From contig NC_018471.1 of NCBI RefSeq assembly GCF_000277815.2, forward strand, positions 124,001-188,000: a stretch of 64,000 nt of DNA, read 5' to 3'. Positions 10,038 to 18,745 of the stretch are shown one piece after another. How positions within the stretch are numbered: the stretch's first letter is position 1; every line of letters begins with the position of its first letter. The position numbers and the translations under genes are program-made. The notes beneath the pieces were generated by a model, which was given only the letters and a program-made list of their open reading frames with translations, was not told the origin of the DNA and made no database searches. Source of the stretch: Encephalitozoon hellem ATCC 50504. Taxonomy: Eukaryota > Microsporidia > Unikaryonidae.

Positions 10038-10688
10038 TTAATTTAACTTCTTGGCTGAATGGGTTGAAACTAGAAAGTCCCGTCCCTTTCGATAATACTC
10101 TTGTACATCGCGTGGGCAGTTAAGAATCCACCTGTCCAAGGACACGCGCATCTCGCCAAAGACACTCCTCATCGATGGATTATTAAAGTACTGCTGCCTC
10201 ACCATAGCAATAAACGTTGTGAAGGTAACGAGGCTTGACTTCCTAAGAAATATCATTAGAAAGGAAAGGGGGACAGCAAGTGCCTCTGTGAATAGGGCCA
10301 ATCTTCCAAGGGAAATATGGTATGCGGATAGAGAAACACATACTGGATATATGCCTGTTCTTTCGAAAATCTTTTTGTTAGACAACACAAAAGAGCTAAG
10401 ATGATATATCGACAAGAGATAAAATGGGAGAAGAAGAATCTCGTGGGGAAATGTGAGGAACACCATGATGCAGTAGATGTTTGGCTGGGACAAGATCTCT
10501 CCTATAGACGAAAAGTGTGGGAGCAGGGAGATTGAGTATGACGATATCAAGCACAAAATGTTGACAAAGTTTGGCAGCGGATATATCGGGATCCTGATCA
10601 GGTGAAGTATGATATATAGTGTGTAATTTGCCCCAAACAGCATGTTTAACATCATCCATGTTTTTTTAGTAGAGTTTAGGCGTTGCAT
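10038..10688 (-). CDS. TMEM33/Pom33-family membrane protein
   Basis: 216 residues with about four hydrophobic segments and a soluble basic C-terminal tail. The tail FIAMVRQQYFNNPSMRSVFGEMR resembles the conserved RYxSxRNPYxRxLFxELR segment of TMEM33/Pom33 proteins, which sit in the ER and at the nuclear pore. Two CCC tracts precede the ATG. The stop lies 5 bp from the end of valyl-tRNA synthetase on the opposite strand, so the transcripts must overlap. The assignment rests on topology and the one tail motif. Confidence 0.6.
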   Translation of the reverse strand: MQRLNSTKKTWMMLNMLFGANYTLYIILHLIRIPIYPLPNFVNILCLISSYSISLLPHFSSIGEILSQPNIYCIMVFLTFPHEILLLPFYLLSIYHLSSFVLSNKKIFERTGIYPVCVSLSAYHISLGRLALFTEALAVPLSFLMIFLRKSSLVTFTTFIAMVRQQYFNNPSMRSVFGEMRVSLDRWILNCPRDVQEYYRKGRDFLVSTHSAKKLN

Positions 10689-10835
10689 TTCTCTTAGAAG
10701 GGCTATGGGATCGAATAGTATTTAGACGGAGGAACTTGAAGTGTTTCATGTGGTATGATAAACAATGTAGGGTTACAGGGTGATAGTTAAAACACCATGA
10801 ATACATAATCCTACCTGTGACGAGGAGGCCAAGAA

Positions 10836-11816
10836 ATGGTAACAGTCAGAGAGGCTCTGAACCAGGCCATAGACGAAGAGATGGAAAGGGATGAGAGAGT
10901 GTTTGTTCTTGGAGAGGAGGTAGGGGCGTCTGGGGGGAACCATGATGTTACTAAGGGACTGCACAGGAAGTATGGAAGGTGGAGGGTCCTAGATACACCC
11001 ATTAGCGAAATGGGGTTTACAGGTCTTGCTGTTGGAGCCTCTTACCTTGGTCTAAGACCGATAGTTGAATTTATGACTTGGAACTTCGCACTACAGTCGA
11101 TTGATCACATAATCAACTCATGTGCAAAGACTTTGTACATGTCTGGAGGAAAGGTCAGCTGTCCCATTGTGTTCAGAGGACCCAACGGATTCAATCCTGG
11201 ATATGCAGCACAGCACACACAGGACTTCTGCAGCTACTATGGTGCAGTTCCTGGGCTTAAGGTTGTTGCCCCCTATACAGCTAGAGACCATAAAGGGTTG
11301 CTAAAGTCTGCAATAAGAGACGAGAGCCCCGTTGTGTTTCTAGAAAATGAAACACTTTACAGTGACGCCTACGACGACATAGAGAAGGAATACATTCAGC
11401 CTTTGGACAAAGCTGTTGTTGAAGTTGAAGGCACCGACATCACTCTCATCGGAGTTTCTCTTTCTGTGAGAATATGCATGGAGGCTGCGAAAGTACTGAA
11501 TGACATGGGAATTTCTTGCGAGGTAATTAACCTGGTATCGATCAGGCCCATAGACAAAAAGGCATTGATAGACTCTGCTAAGAAGACAAAATGCATATTT
11601 GTGGTTGACTTTTCCTGGCCATCATTTAGTGTTGCCTCGGAAGTTTCTGCGATAATACACGAGCAATGTTTTGGGGACTTGCTAGCGCCTGTCCAAAGAA
11701 TAAATGGAAAAGATGTCCCAACGCCTTACTCTGAAGAAATAGAAAGAATGGCGTTTCCAACACACCTGGATGTTGTTGACTCTGTTATGGCCATTTACAA
11801 AAGCTACAAGAAGTGA
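10836..11816 (+). CDS. PDB1: pyruvate dehydrogenase E1 component, beta subunit
   Basis: 326 residues, covering essentially the whole mature E1-beta: TVREALNQAIDEEMERDE at the start, then VFVLGEEVG, DTPISEMGFTGLAVGA, FRGPNGFNPGYAAQHTQD and the C-terminal transketolase domain. E1 decarboxylates pyruvate with thiamine pyrophosphate. The protein begins at the position where mature mitochondrial E1-beta begins, so no cleavable mitochondrial presequence is visible; an upstream ATG at 10798 stops at once. No triplet C or G tract precedes the ATG closely. Microsporidia are known to keep E1 without the E2/E3 core, so its electron or acetyl acceptor is unclear. Confidence 0.95.
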   Translation: MVTVREALNQAIDEEMERDERVFVLGEEVGASGGNHDVTKGLHRKYGRWRVLDTPISEMGFTGLAVGASYLGLRPIVEFMTWNFALQSIDHIINSCAKTLYMSGGKVSCPIVFRGPNGFNPGYAAQHTQDFCSYYGAVPGLKVVAPYTARDHKGLLKSAIRDESPVVFLENETLYSDAYDDIEKEYIQPLDKAVVEVEGTDITLIGVSLSVRICMEAAKVLNDMGISCEVINLVSIRPIDKKALIDSAKKTKCIFVVDFSWPSFSVASEVSAIIHEQCFGDLLAPVQRINGKDVPTPYSEEIERMAFPTHLDVVDSVMAIYKSYKK

Positions 11817-11837
11817 TAAACTAACCTTTAATTTTCT

Positions 11838-12197
11838 CTAAAGAAGCTCTTCGAACTCAACAAGTCCGCTGCCTCCATCGTTAGCAGCAAATGTATCGTC
11901 ATTTATTTCTCCGTCTTCTTTCAATATCTTTATTTCCTTTGGCATATACTTCCTGTCGATATCGGCTCTTTTCTCGTCGCCATCTCTGACCCGCAGAAGA
12001 ACTATATCACCCGGCATCATTCTAACTCGCCTGTAGTCTCTCCCACGAACCTTTGCTGTTCTGTAAACCCCATCCGAACAACTCACCTTAAACTGCCCTT
12101 GCCCCAGAGGACATATTATTTGTCCATATACAGTTCCCTCCTCCTCTGCAAACACTAGGGCTCTGTCGTTAGTAAATCTTCCTTTCCTTCCTTTCAT
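11838..12197 (-). CDS. TIF11: translation initiation factor eIF1A
   Basis: 119 residues. eIF1A binds the 40S A site, promotes scanning and start selection. The S1-like OB fold is evident: GTVYGQIICPLGQGQFKVSC, DGVYRTAKVRGRDYRR, and PGDIVLLRVRD, followed by YMPKEIKILKEDGEIND as in the family. The basic N-terminal tail is shortened to about 12 residues (KGRKGRF). The frame extends 13 codons further, but a GGGG...GGGG context directly before ATG 12197 and the family start support the shorter form. Confidence 0.93.
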   Translation of the reverse strand: MKGRKGRFTNDRALVFAEEEGTVYGQIICPLGQGQFKVSCSDGVYRTAKVRGRDYRRVRMMPGDIVLLRVRDGDEKRADIDRKYMPKEIKILKEDGEINDDTFAANDGGSGLVEFEELL

Positions 12198-12262
12198 CCA
12201 CCCCTGAGCCCCGAACAATTTTATTACAAGCAACATCTAGAAAGTCTGTAAGGCCTGGAGAT

Positions 12263-12841
12263 TTAAGAGGCAGAGGTTTTAATTATACCAACAGATGCCA
12301 TGTATTCAATCAATTTTTCACTCGCAATCCTCCGATGGCTTATACGATTCTTCTCGTCAATGGGCATACTTTTGAGGGAGACTCCAAACCCGTCCGGGAC
12401 AAAGTTATTATCGAGCTCCGTGGAGTTTTCCTCGTTTGACTCTACCATTGTACCTTTGAGCTCTCCTGAAAATGTCTTCCTGGTAATTTGCCCGTCTCTG
12501 TAGTGGGCAATCCCTAGAGTACAAAATACTGTCGCACTATAATCCTCTACTTTCCTCAGAATCTCTAGTATCTTCCGAGAGCCTATCGTGAGGAAGTCTT
12601 TGAGATAGACACCGGGGAACCCGCATAATCCGTTCAAATAAACACCTGTATCGTCAACGATCACCGCATCCTCTTCGCCTATAAGCGGAATTACTTGGTT
12701 AAGCTTGTTATGCACTATCTTCTCCTGGGACGCCTGGATTTCGACCATAGAAACATTCATGTGGGATACATCCACGTTGAGGAGCTTCCTGATTTCCTTC
12801 AGTTTCTTCAGATTAGTTGTTGCAAAGTATATTTTCCCCAT
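12263..12841 (-). CDS. HAM1: inosine triphosphate pyrophosphatase (HAM1 family)
   Basis: 192 residues, the normal family size. It hydrolyses ITP, dITP and XTP to keep damaged purines out of nucleic acids. Motifs in order: FATTNLKKLKEIRKLL at the N-terminus, VDDTGVYLNGLCGFPGVY (nucleotide pocket), FVPDGFGVSLKSMPIDEKNRISHRRIA near the C-terminus. The usual Ser/Thr-His-Arg-x-x-Ala ending is present. A CCC tract lies about 10 nt upstream of the start on the coding strand. Confidence 0.93.
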   Translation of the reverse strand: MGKIYFATTNLKKLKEIRKLLNVDVSHMNVSMVEIQASQEKIVHNKLNQVIPLIGEEDAVIVDDTGVYLNGLCGFPGVYLKDFLTIGSRKILEILRKVEDYSATVFCTLGIAHYRDGQITRKTFSGELKGTMVESNEENSTELDNNFVPDGFGVSLKSMPIDEKNRISHRRIASEKLIEYMASVGIIKTSAS

Positions 12842-13033
12842 GTTGGAAAGGGTTCATGAAATCCTTTTATGCCGTCTTCGCCTTGGAAATGCCGCAGGAA
12901 ATTTCTTCGGGAAAGACAATAATCCTAGATCTGAATAATTGAGAGTGGCATAGAAAAGCCCATTAAATCTGCGGGATCATTCCTTTTATGGTAATTGAGG
13001 CCATCTTTAAAATCGAAAAAAGATTAACCCTAA

Positions 13034-14248
13034 ATGAAAAGTGGTTTAAGCGTTACATCGGCAATAGTAACCATGGTAACATCGATGATGGGAACAGGGA
13101 TTAACTATATGCCATATGCATTTAAAAGTGTTGGATACATCAGGGGGATTCTTCTGATAAATAGCGTTGGTATACTGACATTTTTTTCTCTATATGCAAT
13201 TTCGATTGCAGCAAATAGGTCTAAGGATCCAAATCCAACTTATTCGTCACTGTCAACACGTATCTCAAAATACCTCAAGGTTTTGGTTGATATGTCTATA
13301 TTTAGTTCATGCTTTGGCGTGAACATTGTCTTCTACAGATATCTTACAGAGCTCATTATGATGATGCTTCCGGTGGACACGTATGTCGAGCATGAGGTTG
13401 GGAGAAAGATAATCATTGGTGTTCTTGCCATTCCTTTTCTTCTTTTGTCTCTAAAAAAGGATTTGTCTAGCCTTAAAGTGACATCCTATATAACTGTTGC
13501 CTCAGTGACATATCTTGCAGTTCTGATGGGCGGATACTGCTTATTTATCGGGGGAAAGTGTGCAGAGGAGCCTATCCAGAGATTTGGGTCTAATTTCTCA
13601 AAAGGCATCTCCTGCTTTATGCTTGCATTGTCGTGCCAGGCCAACATGGTTAAGACATATACGGAGTTGGAGCACAAGTCGCCTGGGAGCATCATCAAGG
13701 TTGCAATGGGAGCTTCATTTTTTGGAACTCTTATCTATGGAAGTGTTGGGCTCTGTGGATATATTGTATTTGGGCACTCCATAAGAAGCTCGATAATTGA
13801 TATATTGGTAGATCCCAAGTCCAACATCAATGCATACCTTATGAACAACACTATTGATAAGTATGCTTTGTCTTCAAGGATAGCTTGTGTTGGGGCAATG
13901 CTTGTCCTATTTGGGGCGTTTCCCGTGCAGATGAATCCATTGGTTGGAATACCTCTTAGTTACTTTGTAAGAGAGGGGCGTGATGCGAGTGCAACAAGAA
14001 AAAAGGTAGTGTTCATACTGATGCTCATGTTCCTGTCTCTTGGGATGATTGAAAAGCTCAACATTGATACTATATTGCAAATGGTGGGTGCCACCGCCGT
14101 CAATTTGGTATCTTTCACCTATCCTTCCATCTACTATTTATATTTCGGAAAGAGGATGGACCTTATGTCCGTTCTGTCTGTGGCTGTGTGTATTGGTAGT
14201 ATACTATCGATGGTTTATATGTCATATAACATAATATGTTCACAATGA
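13034..14248 (+). CDS. amino-acid permease, AAAP/SLC38 (AVT-like) family
   Basis: 404 residues with about 11 hydrophobic helices. The N-terminal signature SGLSVTSAIVTMVTSMMGTGINYMPYAFKSVG matches the first helix of the AAAP family, in which GxGxxxxPYA contacts the substrate. Members import or export neutral amino acids across plasma or vacuolar membranes, of obvious use to an intracellular parasite. The substrate cannot be read from sequence. A CCC tract sits 3 nt before the ATG. The 192-bp gap before it holds no gene that I can support. Confidence 0.9.
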   Translation: MKSGLSVTSAIVTMVTSMMGTGINYMPYAFKSVGYIRGILLINSVGILTFFSLYAISIAANRSKDPNPTYSSLSTRISKYLKVLVDMSIFSSCFGVNIVFYRYLTELIMMMLPVDTYVEHEVGRKIIIGVLAIPFLLLSLKKDLSSLKVTSYITVASVTYLAVLMGGYCLFIGGKCAEEPIQRFGSNFSKGISCFMLALSCQANMVKTYTELEHKSPGSIIKVAMGASFFGTLIYGSVGLCGYIVFGHSIRSSIIDILVDPKSNINAYLMNNTIDKYALSSRIACVGAMLVLFGAFPVQMNPLVGIPLSYFVREGRDASATRKKVVFILMLMFLSLGMIEKLNIDTILQMVGATAVNLVSFTYPSIYYLYFGKRMDLMSVLSVAVCIGSILSMVYMSYNIICSQ

Positions 14249-14355
14249 TTTATAACAACTAGTGAGTCTCTAGAAAGTGTTTCGGTAAGACCTCATAGCT
14301 TTTTAGAAGAATTGAGGAATTTAATTAAAATTCTGTTGAGCTAAAAAGACCCGAG

Positions 14356-15408
14356 TCACTCCAGCTTCTTCAGTAGCTCAAAGACCTTCTCTTGCACGTC
14401 CTTGTTACGGAAAAGAGATGTTCTATGGCATATATCGCTCATATCGATACATATCCACTTGTTAATGAATGCTGTGGGGTCCTTCCCAAATTCGTCCAGT
14501 ATGCTTTCCCTCTCCTCGCATCTCTTCAACAGCTGTTTGAGAGATTCTACTTTTCTATCAAGAGCATGGACTCTTTTACTATACAAGGCAGGGCATTGAT
14601 ACAAATCGTCCCATTCAAACGGAATGTCGAAGATCTCTGTATAGCCATCGATAGGGGGAACGTCCACCACTAGATAGTCTAATGGCCACAGGTGCGGTAC
14701 TATGAGGTTGGGAATCTCGGGGAATGTAAACCTCTCCACTCCAAGGATGTCCTTCAACTGAGGGTCACATTCAACTACATCTGAATCGATAGACATTAGT
14801 CCATTCCTATTTACATATCTCCACAGATGAGTTATCACATTTGGCTTCGTATCCGTATACTTCATCAGAAGATTGCTTAATTGTGTAGACAACTTGAAGA
14901 TCTCTCTTGGATTCTCAAGATCAAAAAGTAGCTTTATATTCTTTGGTGTTTTGCTGCTGTTTACCTCAAATGCTTCGGTATCCCCACGGCACTTGGTCCA
15001 CTCAAAAAATCCTTCCATAGACATTCCTCCATTACATATCGATTTCGGTAGACTCCCGTCCCCATTGCTCATCTCAGGCGCCTCTACGCTTTCTCCATGC
15101 TCATCGGATGCCTTGCAGGCGCCAAAATGTGTTTCAACTGTTGGAGTAAGATTGCTATCAAATATGATGCAAAACTTCTTCACAACATCCGAGAATTTCA
15201 ACTCTCCTCCGTTCTTATAATCATTGATCACTCTACTGTCGAGACGTATAAATGTACCCTTCTTTATACTAACTTTGACATAGCATCTAAGAGACTTCTT
15301 GCACTTGATTCTTTTAAGATACTCAGCTTCCATATTCAGCTTTCTTTCCAGGCACAGTCTATCAATCTCTTCTTCAATGCTTTGCAGCCTGTCATACAAG
15401 GTAGTCAT
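14356..15408 (-). CDS. SWIB-domain chromatin-remodelling subunit (SMARCD/Rsc6/Snf12-like)
   Basis: 350 residues. A SWIB domain lies at about residues 171-240 (FKLSTQLSNLLMKYTDTKP, HLWRYVNRNGLM, LKDILGVERFTFPEI). An N-terminal coiled coil (DRLQSIEEEIDRL) and a C-terminal helical region after the SWIB domain match the SMARCD/Swp73 layout of SWI/SNF complexes. The frame extends 14 codons further; ATG 15408 is chosen because CCCC lies about 15 nt upstream of it. Confidence 0.85.
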   Translation of the reverse strand: MTTLYDRLQSIEEEIDRLCLERKLNMEAEYLKRIKCKKSLRCYVKVSIKKGTFIRLDSRVINDYKNGGELKFSDVVKKFCIIFDSNLTPTVETHFGACKASDEHGESVEAPEMSNGDGSLPKSICNGGMSMEGFFEWTKCRGDTEAFEVNSSKTPKNIKLLFDLENPREIFKLSTQLSNLLMKYTDTKPNVITHLWRYVNRNGLMSIDSDVVECDPQLKDILGVERFTFPEIPNLIVPHLWPLDYLVVDVPPIDGYTEIFDIPFEWDDLYQCPALYSKRVHALDRKVESLKQLLKRCEERESILDEFGKDPTAFINKWICIDMSDICHRTSLFRNKDVQEKVFELLKKLE

Positions 15409-15587
15409 TCCCTCAAACTGGGGTATGAGGAGAAAGAGATATTCAAACACATGTACAAGGTAAAATATTTTACCACAGACTCTTGGAGTACTACAAGTTA
15501 CATTTGCAAGATGGCCAGCAGAGATCTATCTGTAAAGGTATTGATATCTCCTATTTACATTCAATTGTTTTCATGCAATACCCTAGA

Positions 15588-18002
15588 ATGAACAGAAAAG
15601 AATTATATGAAATGTTTAACTATGGAGATGTTGAAGATGTGGGACCCGTGGAAATAGACGAGGCAGAATGTATTCGGCTATCTTATATCGCTAACAACTC
15701 TGGTAAAGACATTCTTCTCAATCTGATTCCAAGGTACAAATCTTCCTACAGCCGGGAAGGAATTAGGTTCTTCATCGAGACAGTAACAATGATTGTAGAC
15801 AACCCAAAGATGGCAGGGTTTTCCTTAAGCCCCATTTCCCTCATATCTCTTGTTATGAACTCCTTCGGTGCATCGTATTTCGATGTTATGGACTGCTTCG
15901 AAAAGCTAAGCGAGGCTGAAGGAATGGCAAGAAAGGTATTTCTCCCTATGATCTATGGGCTGTCATTTAAATGCTCACAGTTGGATGCAACGTCAAACAT
16001 AGCCAACTATACGTCTGCACTCGAAGCATTGACTAGTCTCCACGGTGTTCTTGAAGAGCTCAAGAACGAGGTCTACTGGGGCCTAGGAGATTCCGGGCTC
16101 GGAGGCGATATTGTCTTCGACTTTCCCATATACTACGGATTCCCATGCAGATTCCCCTGTATTCTCGATGGGTTTTTCGAACCTTTTATATACAAGAAAT
16201 GTGACTATTCGTCGCCTGCTCGCGAATATCTTGGGATTTCAATGAGAGAGGTCGTGGAGAAGTCGAGAAGGTCCTACCATGCCTTGAGCGATCATTCATA
16301 CAAGATGCATCAGATAATATACTCCATCATAAGGTCTTCTAAAGAGCTGAAGACCAACTTTATGAGATATGTCTGCAATGTTATATCCGCGAGCAAGGAA
16401 AGAAGCAAGACTATCTTTAACTGGAAGGAAACCATAAGCGATGGATTTGCATACAACCTATCTATGGTAATGAGCAGGTTCAACAGAAAAATAATAGATG
16501 GGAACATGATTGACAAAATAAATCCGGAAAGCGTAGAAGAGGTCTCGTTGGAATCATTCCCGACGTTCTGCTACTTCTCGAAAATCCACTTGCTATTTAC
16601 ATCTTGTGTGAAGTTTGGTGAATACATCAGAAGCCTTGCGTACGAGTATAGACTTCTTGAAGGGGATGGAGGAGAGAGGGTAGAGGCATACAGGAAAGGA
16701 ATAGACTCAAAGATAAGTGCATTGAATGGACTTCTTTTCATGACAGATTTCTTTGCAGACGAAAAGGCGTTCACTGACTTCATGACGGAGTACACTGCCG
16801 AGATTGAGTATCCGTGGACAGACAACTATTACAGAACACTTCTATGGATGCAGGAGATGACAATTGACCTGATAAAGTCAGCAACCATCTCAGGATCGCT
16901 AAACAAAGTGATGGAAACCATCATGGACTGGAGAAGTCCCATGTTCAAAAAAGAAGTTGTGAAGATACTGAGCCACAGAAGCGATTCAATTAAATTTACA
17001 ATGCTCAACAGGGTGATAGATTACTACAACTCGTTAGGAAGAGATGAGATGAGAATGGAGGCCAGAAGTATTGTGCATTCCATCTTTAAGGAGGGGAGAG
17101 TGTTTTCCAGAATGAATGTCTGCAAAAGGAACATTACGTTCATCAACTGCATGATGAAAGATTTTGAGTACAGTCTGTCTGAAGGCCTTTCTTCTATCAA
17201 GGATATAAAAGAGGATACGAAAACTGTTGAAGACCTAACCAAAGAGCTAGAAGAAGTCAAGAAAAAGAATCTTGATGCGAAGAAGGCTGAGTCGATTAGT
17301 GAAAGGATAGGGTCAATAAAGAAAAGCATACGATTCTCAAAAAACAAGGCGAGGAATTCCTTTCTGTATGTCGATGGATGCTTTGACTTGTTTATGCACA
17401 TCCTCGATGAAAAACCCGATCTATTTTTAGTGAACGAGATGATCTCAAATTTTGTAAGAGTTCTGAACTGTAATCTGAAGGTGATTACTGGGCCTAGATG
17501 CACGGATCTTGTGATAAGATCTCCAGAACAATATGGCTTTGATGCAAAGAATCTCTTGAGGCGGATGGTCATGATATACATAAAGATCCGCAGCAACAAG
17601 TTTGTCGAAATGGTGGCTAGTGATAAGATGTACTTTGACATTGAGTTCTTCCGCACCGCACTTCGGATATGTGAGAGCAAGTACCTCATTAACGAGTCAC
17701 AGATGGAGGAGTTGAGAAACCTCATAAGCAAGCTGGAGAAAGTCGAGGTGATTGAGAAGACTGAGTGCGTTCCAGACGAGTTTATTGACCCCCTGACATT
17801 CAACCCGATAAGGAACCCTGTGAAGCTTCTGACCTCGAAAATAACTGTAGACAGGTCCACGTATGATATGTTGATGATGAATGGAGGGATAGATCCATTC
17901 AATAGAATGCCTCTTACTGAGGACATGGTGATAGAGGACATCGATCTCAAGGAAAGGATAGACAAGTACTATGGCTGCAGTGACAAGGACGAGAAGACTT
18001 GA
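15588..18002 (+). CDS. UFD2: ubiquitin chain elongation factor E4 (UFD2)
   Basis: 804 residues, against 961 in yeast. A long helical core ends in a U-box at about residues 730-795 (VPDEFIDPLTFNPIRNPVKL, TVDRSTYDMLM, DPFNRMPLTEDMV), the E2-binding fold without zinc. UFD2 lengthens ubiquitin chains on substrates handled with CDC48. A Lys/Glu coiled coil lies at about residues 545-585. Upstream ATGs at 15483 and 15573 are in frame, but CCC at 15581 lies between 15573 and 15588, supporting 15588. It is divergent from the SWIB gene. Confidence 0.9.
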   Translation: MNRKELYEMFNYGDVEDVGPVEIDEAECIRLSYIANNSGKDILLNLIPRYKSSYSREGIRFFIETVTMIVDNPKMAGFSLSPISLISLVMNSFGASYFDVMDCFEKLSEAEGMARKVFLPMIYGLSFKCSQLDATSNIANYTSALEALTSLHGVLEELKNEVYWGLGDSGLGGDIVFDFPIYYGFPCRFPCILDGFFEPFIYKKCDYSSPAREYLGISMREVVEKSRRSYHALSDHSYKMHQIIYSIIRSSKELKTNFMRYVCNVISASKERSKTIFNWKETISDGFAYNLSMVMSRFNRKIIDGNMIDKINPESVEEVSLESFPTFCYFSKIHLLFTSCVKFGEYIRSLAYEYRLLEGDGGERVEAYRKGIDSKISALNGLLFMTDFFADEKAFTDFMTEYTAEIEYPWTDNYYRTLLWMQEMTIDLIKSATISGSLNKVMETIMDWRSPMFKKEVVKILSHRSDSIKFTMLNRVIDYYNSLGRDEMRMEARSIVHSIFKEGRVFSRMNVCKRNITFINCMMKDFEYSLSEGLSSIKDIKEDTKTVEDLTKELEEVKKKNLDAKKAESISERIGSIKKSIRFSKNKARNSFLYVDGCFDLFMHILDEKPDLFLVNEMISNFVRVLNCNLKVITGPRCTDLVIRSPEQYGFDAKNLLRRMVMIYIKIRSNKFVEMVASDKMYFDIEFFRTALRICESKYLINESQMEELRNLISKLEKVEVIEKTECVPDEFIDPLTFNPIRNPVKLLTSKITVDRSTYDMLMMNGGIDPFNRMPLTEDMVIEDIDLKERIDKYYGCSDKDEKT

Positions 18003-18083
18003 TGTTTTATTATTTGTAGCAGGGGAGCCCTTATTGGCGGCATTAAACGTTCATTTTTTATATTGCGTGCCTGGTTTGAGGAA

Positions 18084-18089
18084 CCCCCC
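18084..18089 (+). promoter_or_regulatory. C6 start-proximal tract of thymidylate kinase
   Basis: Six C residues end 8 nt before ATG 18098. It supports that ATG over the TTG codon that opens the frame at 18095. Confidence 0.6.
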
Positions 18090-18097
18090 TGAATTTG

Positions 18098-18673
18098 ATG
18101 TCCGAAGGAAAATTTGTTGTATTTGAAGGACTAGATAGATCTGGAAAAACAACTGTAGTCAACAGTCTGTATGAAAGTCTACTTCCAATTGCGTCCGTCA
18201 GCAAGGTCAGATTCCCAAACAGGAATGGGTGTATAGGGAAGACTATAGATGAGTATCTTCAGAAGAAAATTACCCTAAAGAGTGAAACCATTCATTTGCT
18301 TTTCGCTGCAGATAGATATGAGCATAAGGCCATGATCGAGGATCTCAGGAAGGACAGCATAATCCTCTGCGACCGTTACTCCATGAGTGGGGTGGCATAT
18401 TCTGCAGCCAAGGGCTTGGATTTGAACTGGTGCGCTATGTCCGAATCTCTGCTTCCTAAGCCAGACTTAACTGTGTTCATAGACATTCCTATGGATGAAA
18501 TATGCCGGAGAAAGGGGTTTGGAGAGGAGATTTTTGATAACATCGCATTCTTAAAGAAGGTCCGCTCTGCATACCAAACACTTCTTAAAGAAGAAAAAAA
18601 CGTCCTTATTGTTGACGGAACGCTTTCAGTAAACGAGATTGTCAAGATCGTGAAAAAAAAGATATTCGAGTAG
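18098..18673 (+). CDS. CDC8: thymidylate kinase
   Basis: 191 residues. It phosphorylates dTMP to dTDP. The P-loop is GLDRSGKTT (residues 11-19), the DR(Y/S) motif reads CDRYSMSGVAYSAAKG near residue 93, and RFPNRNGCIGK binds the dTMP phosphate region. The LID region, RRKGFGEE, carries Arg residues as in eukaryotic enzymes. Size is normal for the family. It ends 72 bp before the convergent HPC2-like gene. Confidence 0.94.
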   Translation: MSEGKFVVFEGLDRSGKTTVVNSLYESLLPIASVSKVRFPNRNGCIGKTIDEYLQKKITLKSETIHLLFAADRYEHKAMIEDLRKDSIILCDRYSMSGVAYSAAKGLDLNWCAMSESLLPKPDLTVFIDIPMDEICRRKGFGEEIFDNIAFLKKVRSAYQTLLKEEKNVLIVDGTLSVNEIVKIVKKKIFE

Positions 18674-18745
18674 CAAGTCTTGTGGGTATCGCAAGAAGTG
18701 AGGGTGGTGCTTTTCTCTTGAGAATGGCTACATCAACAAGACACC

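Noticed and set aside
12856..12942. 28-codon ORF preceded by GGG
   Set aside because: The GGG is better explained as the CCC tract of the divergent ITP pyrophosphatase, and the ORF has no features.
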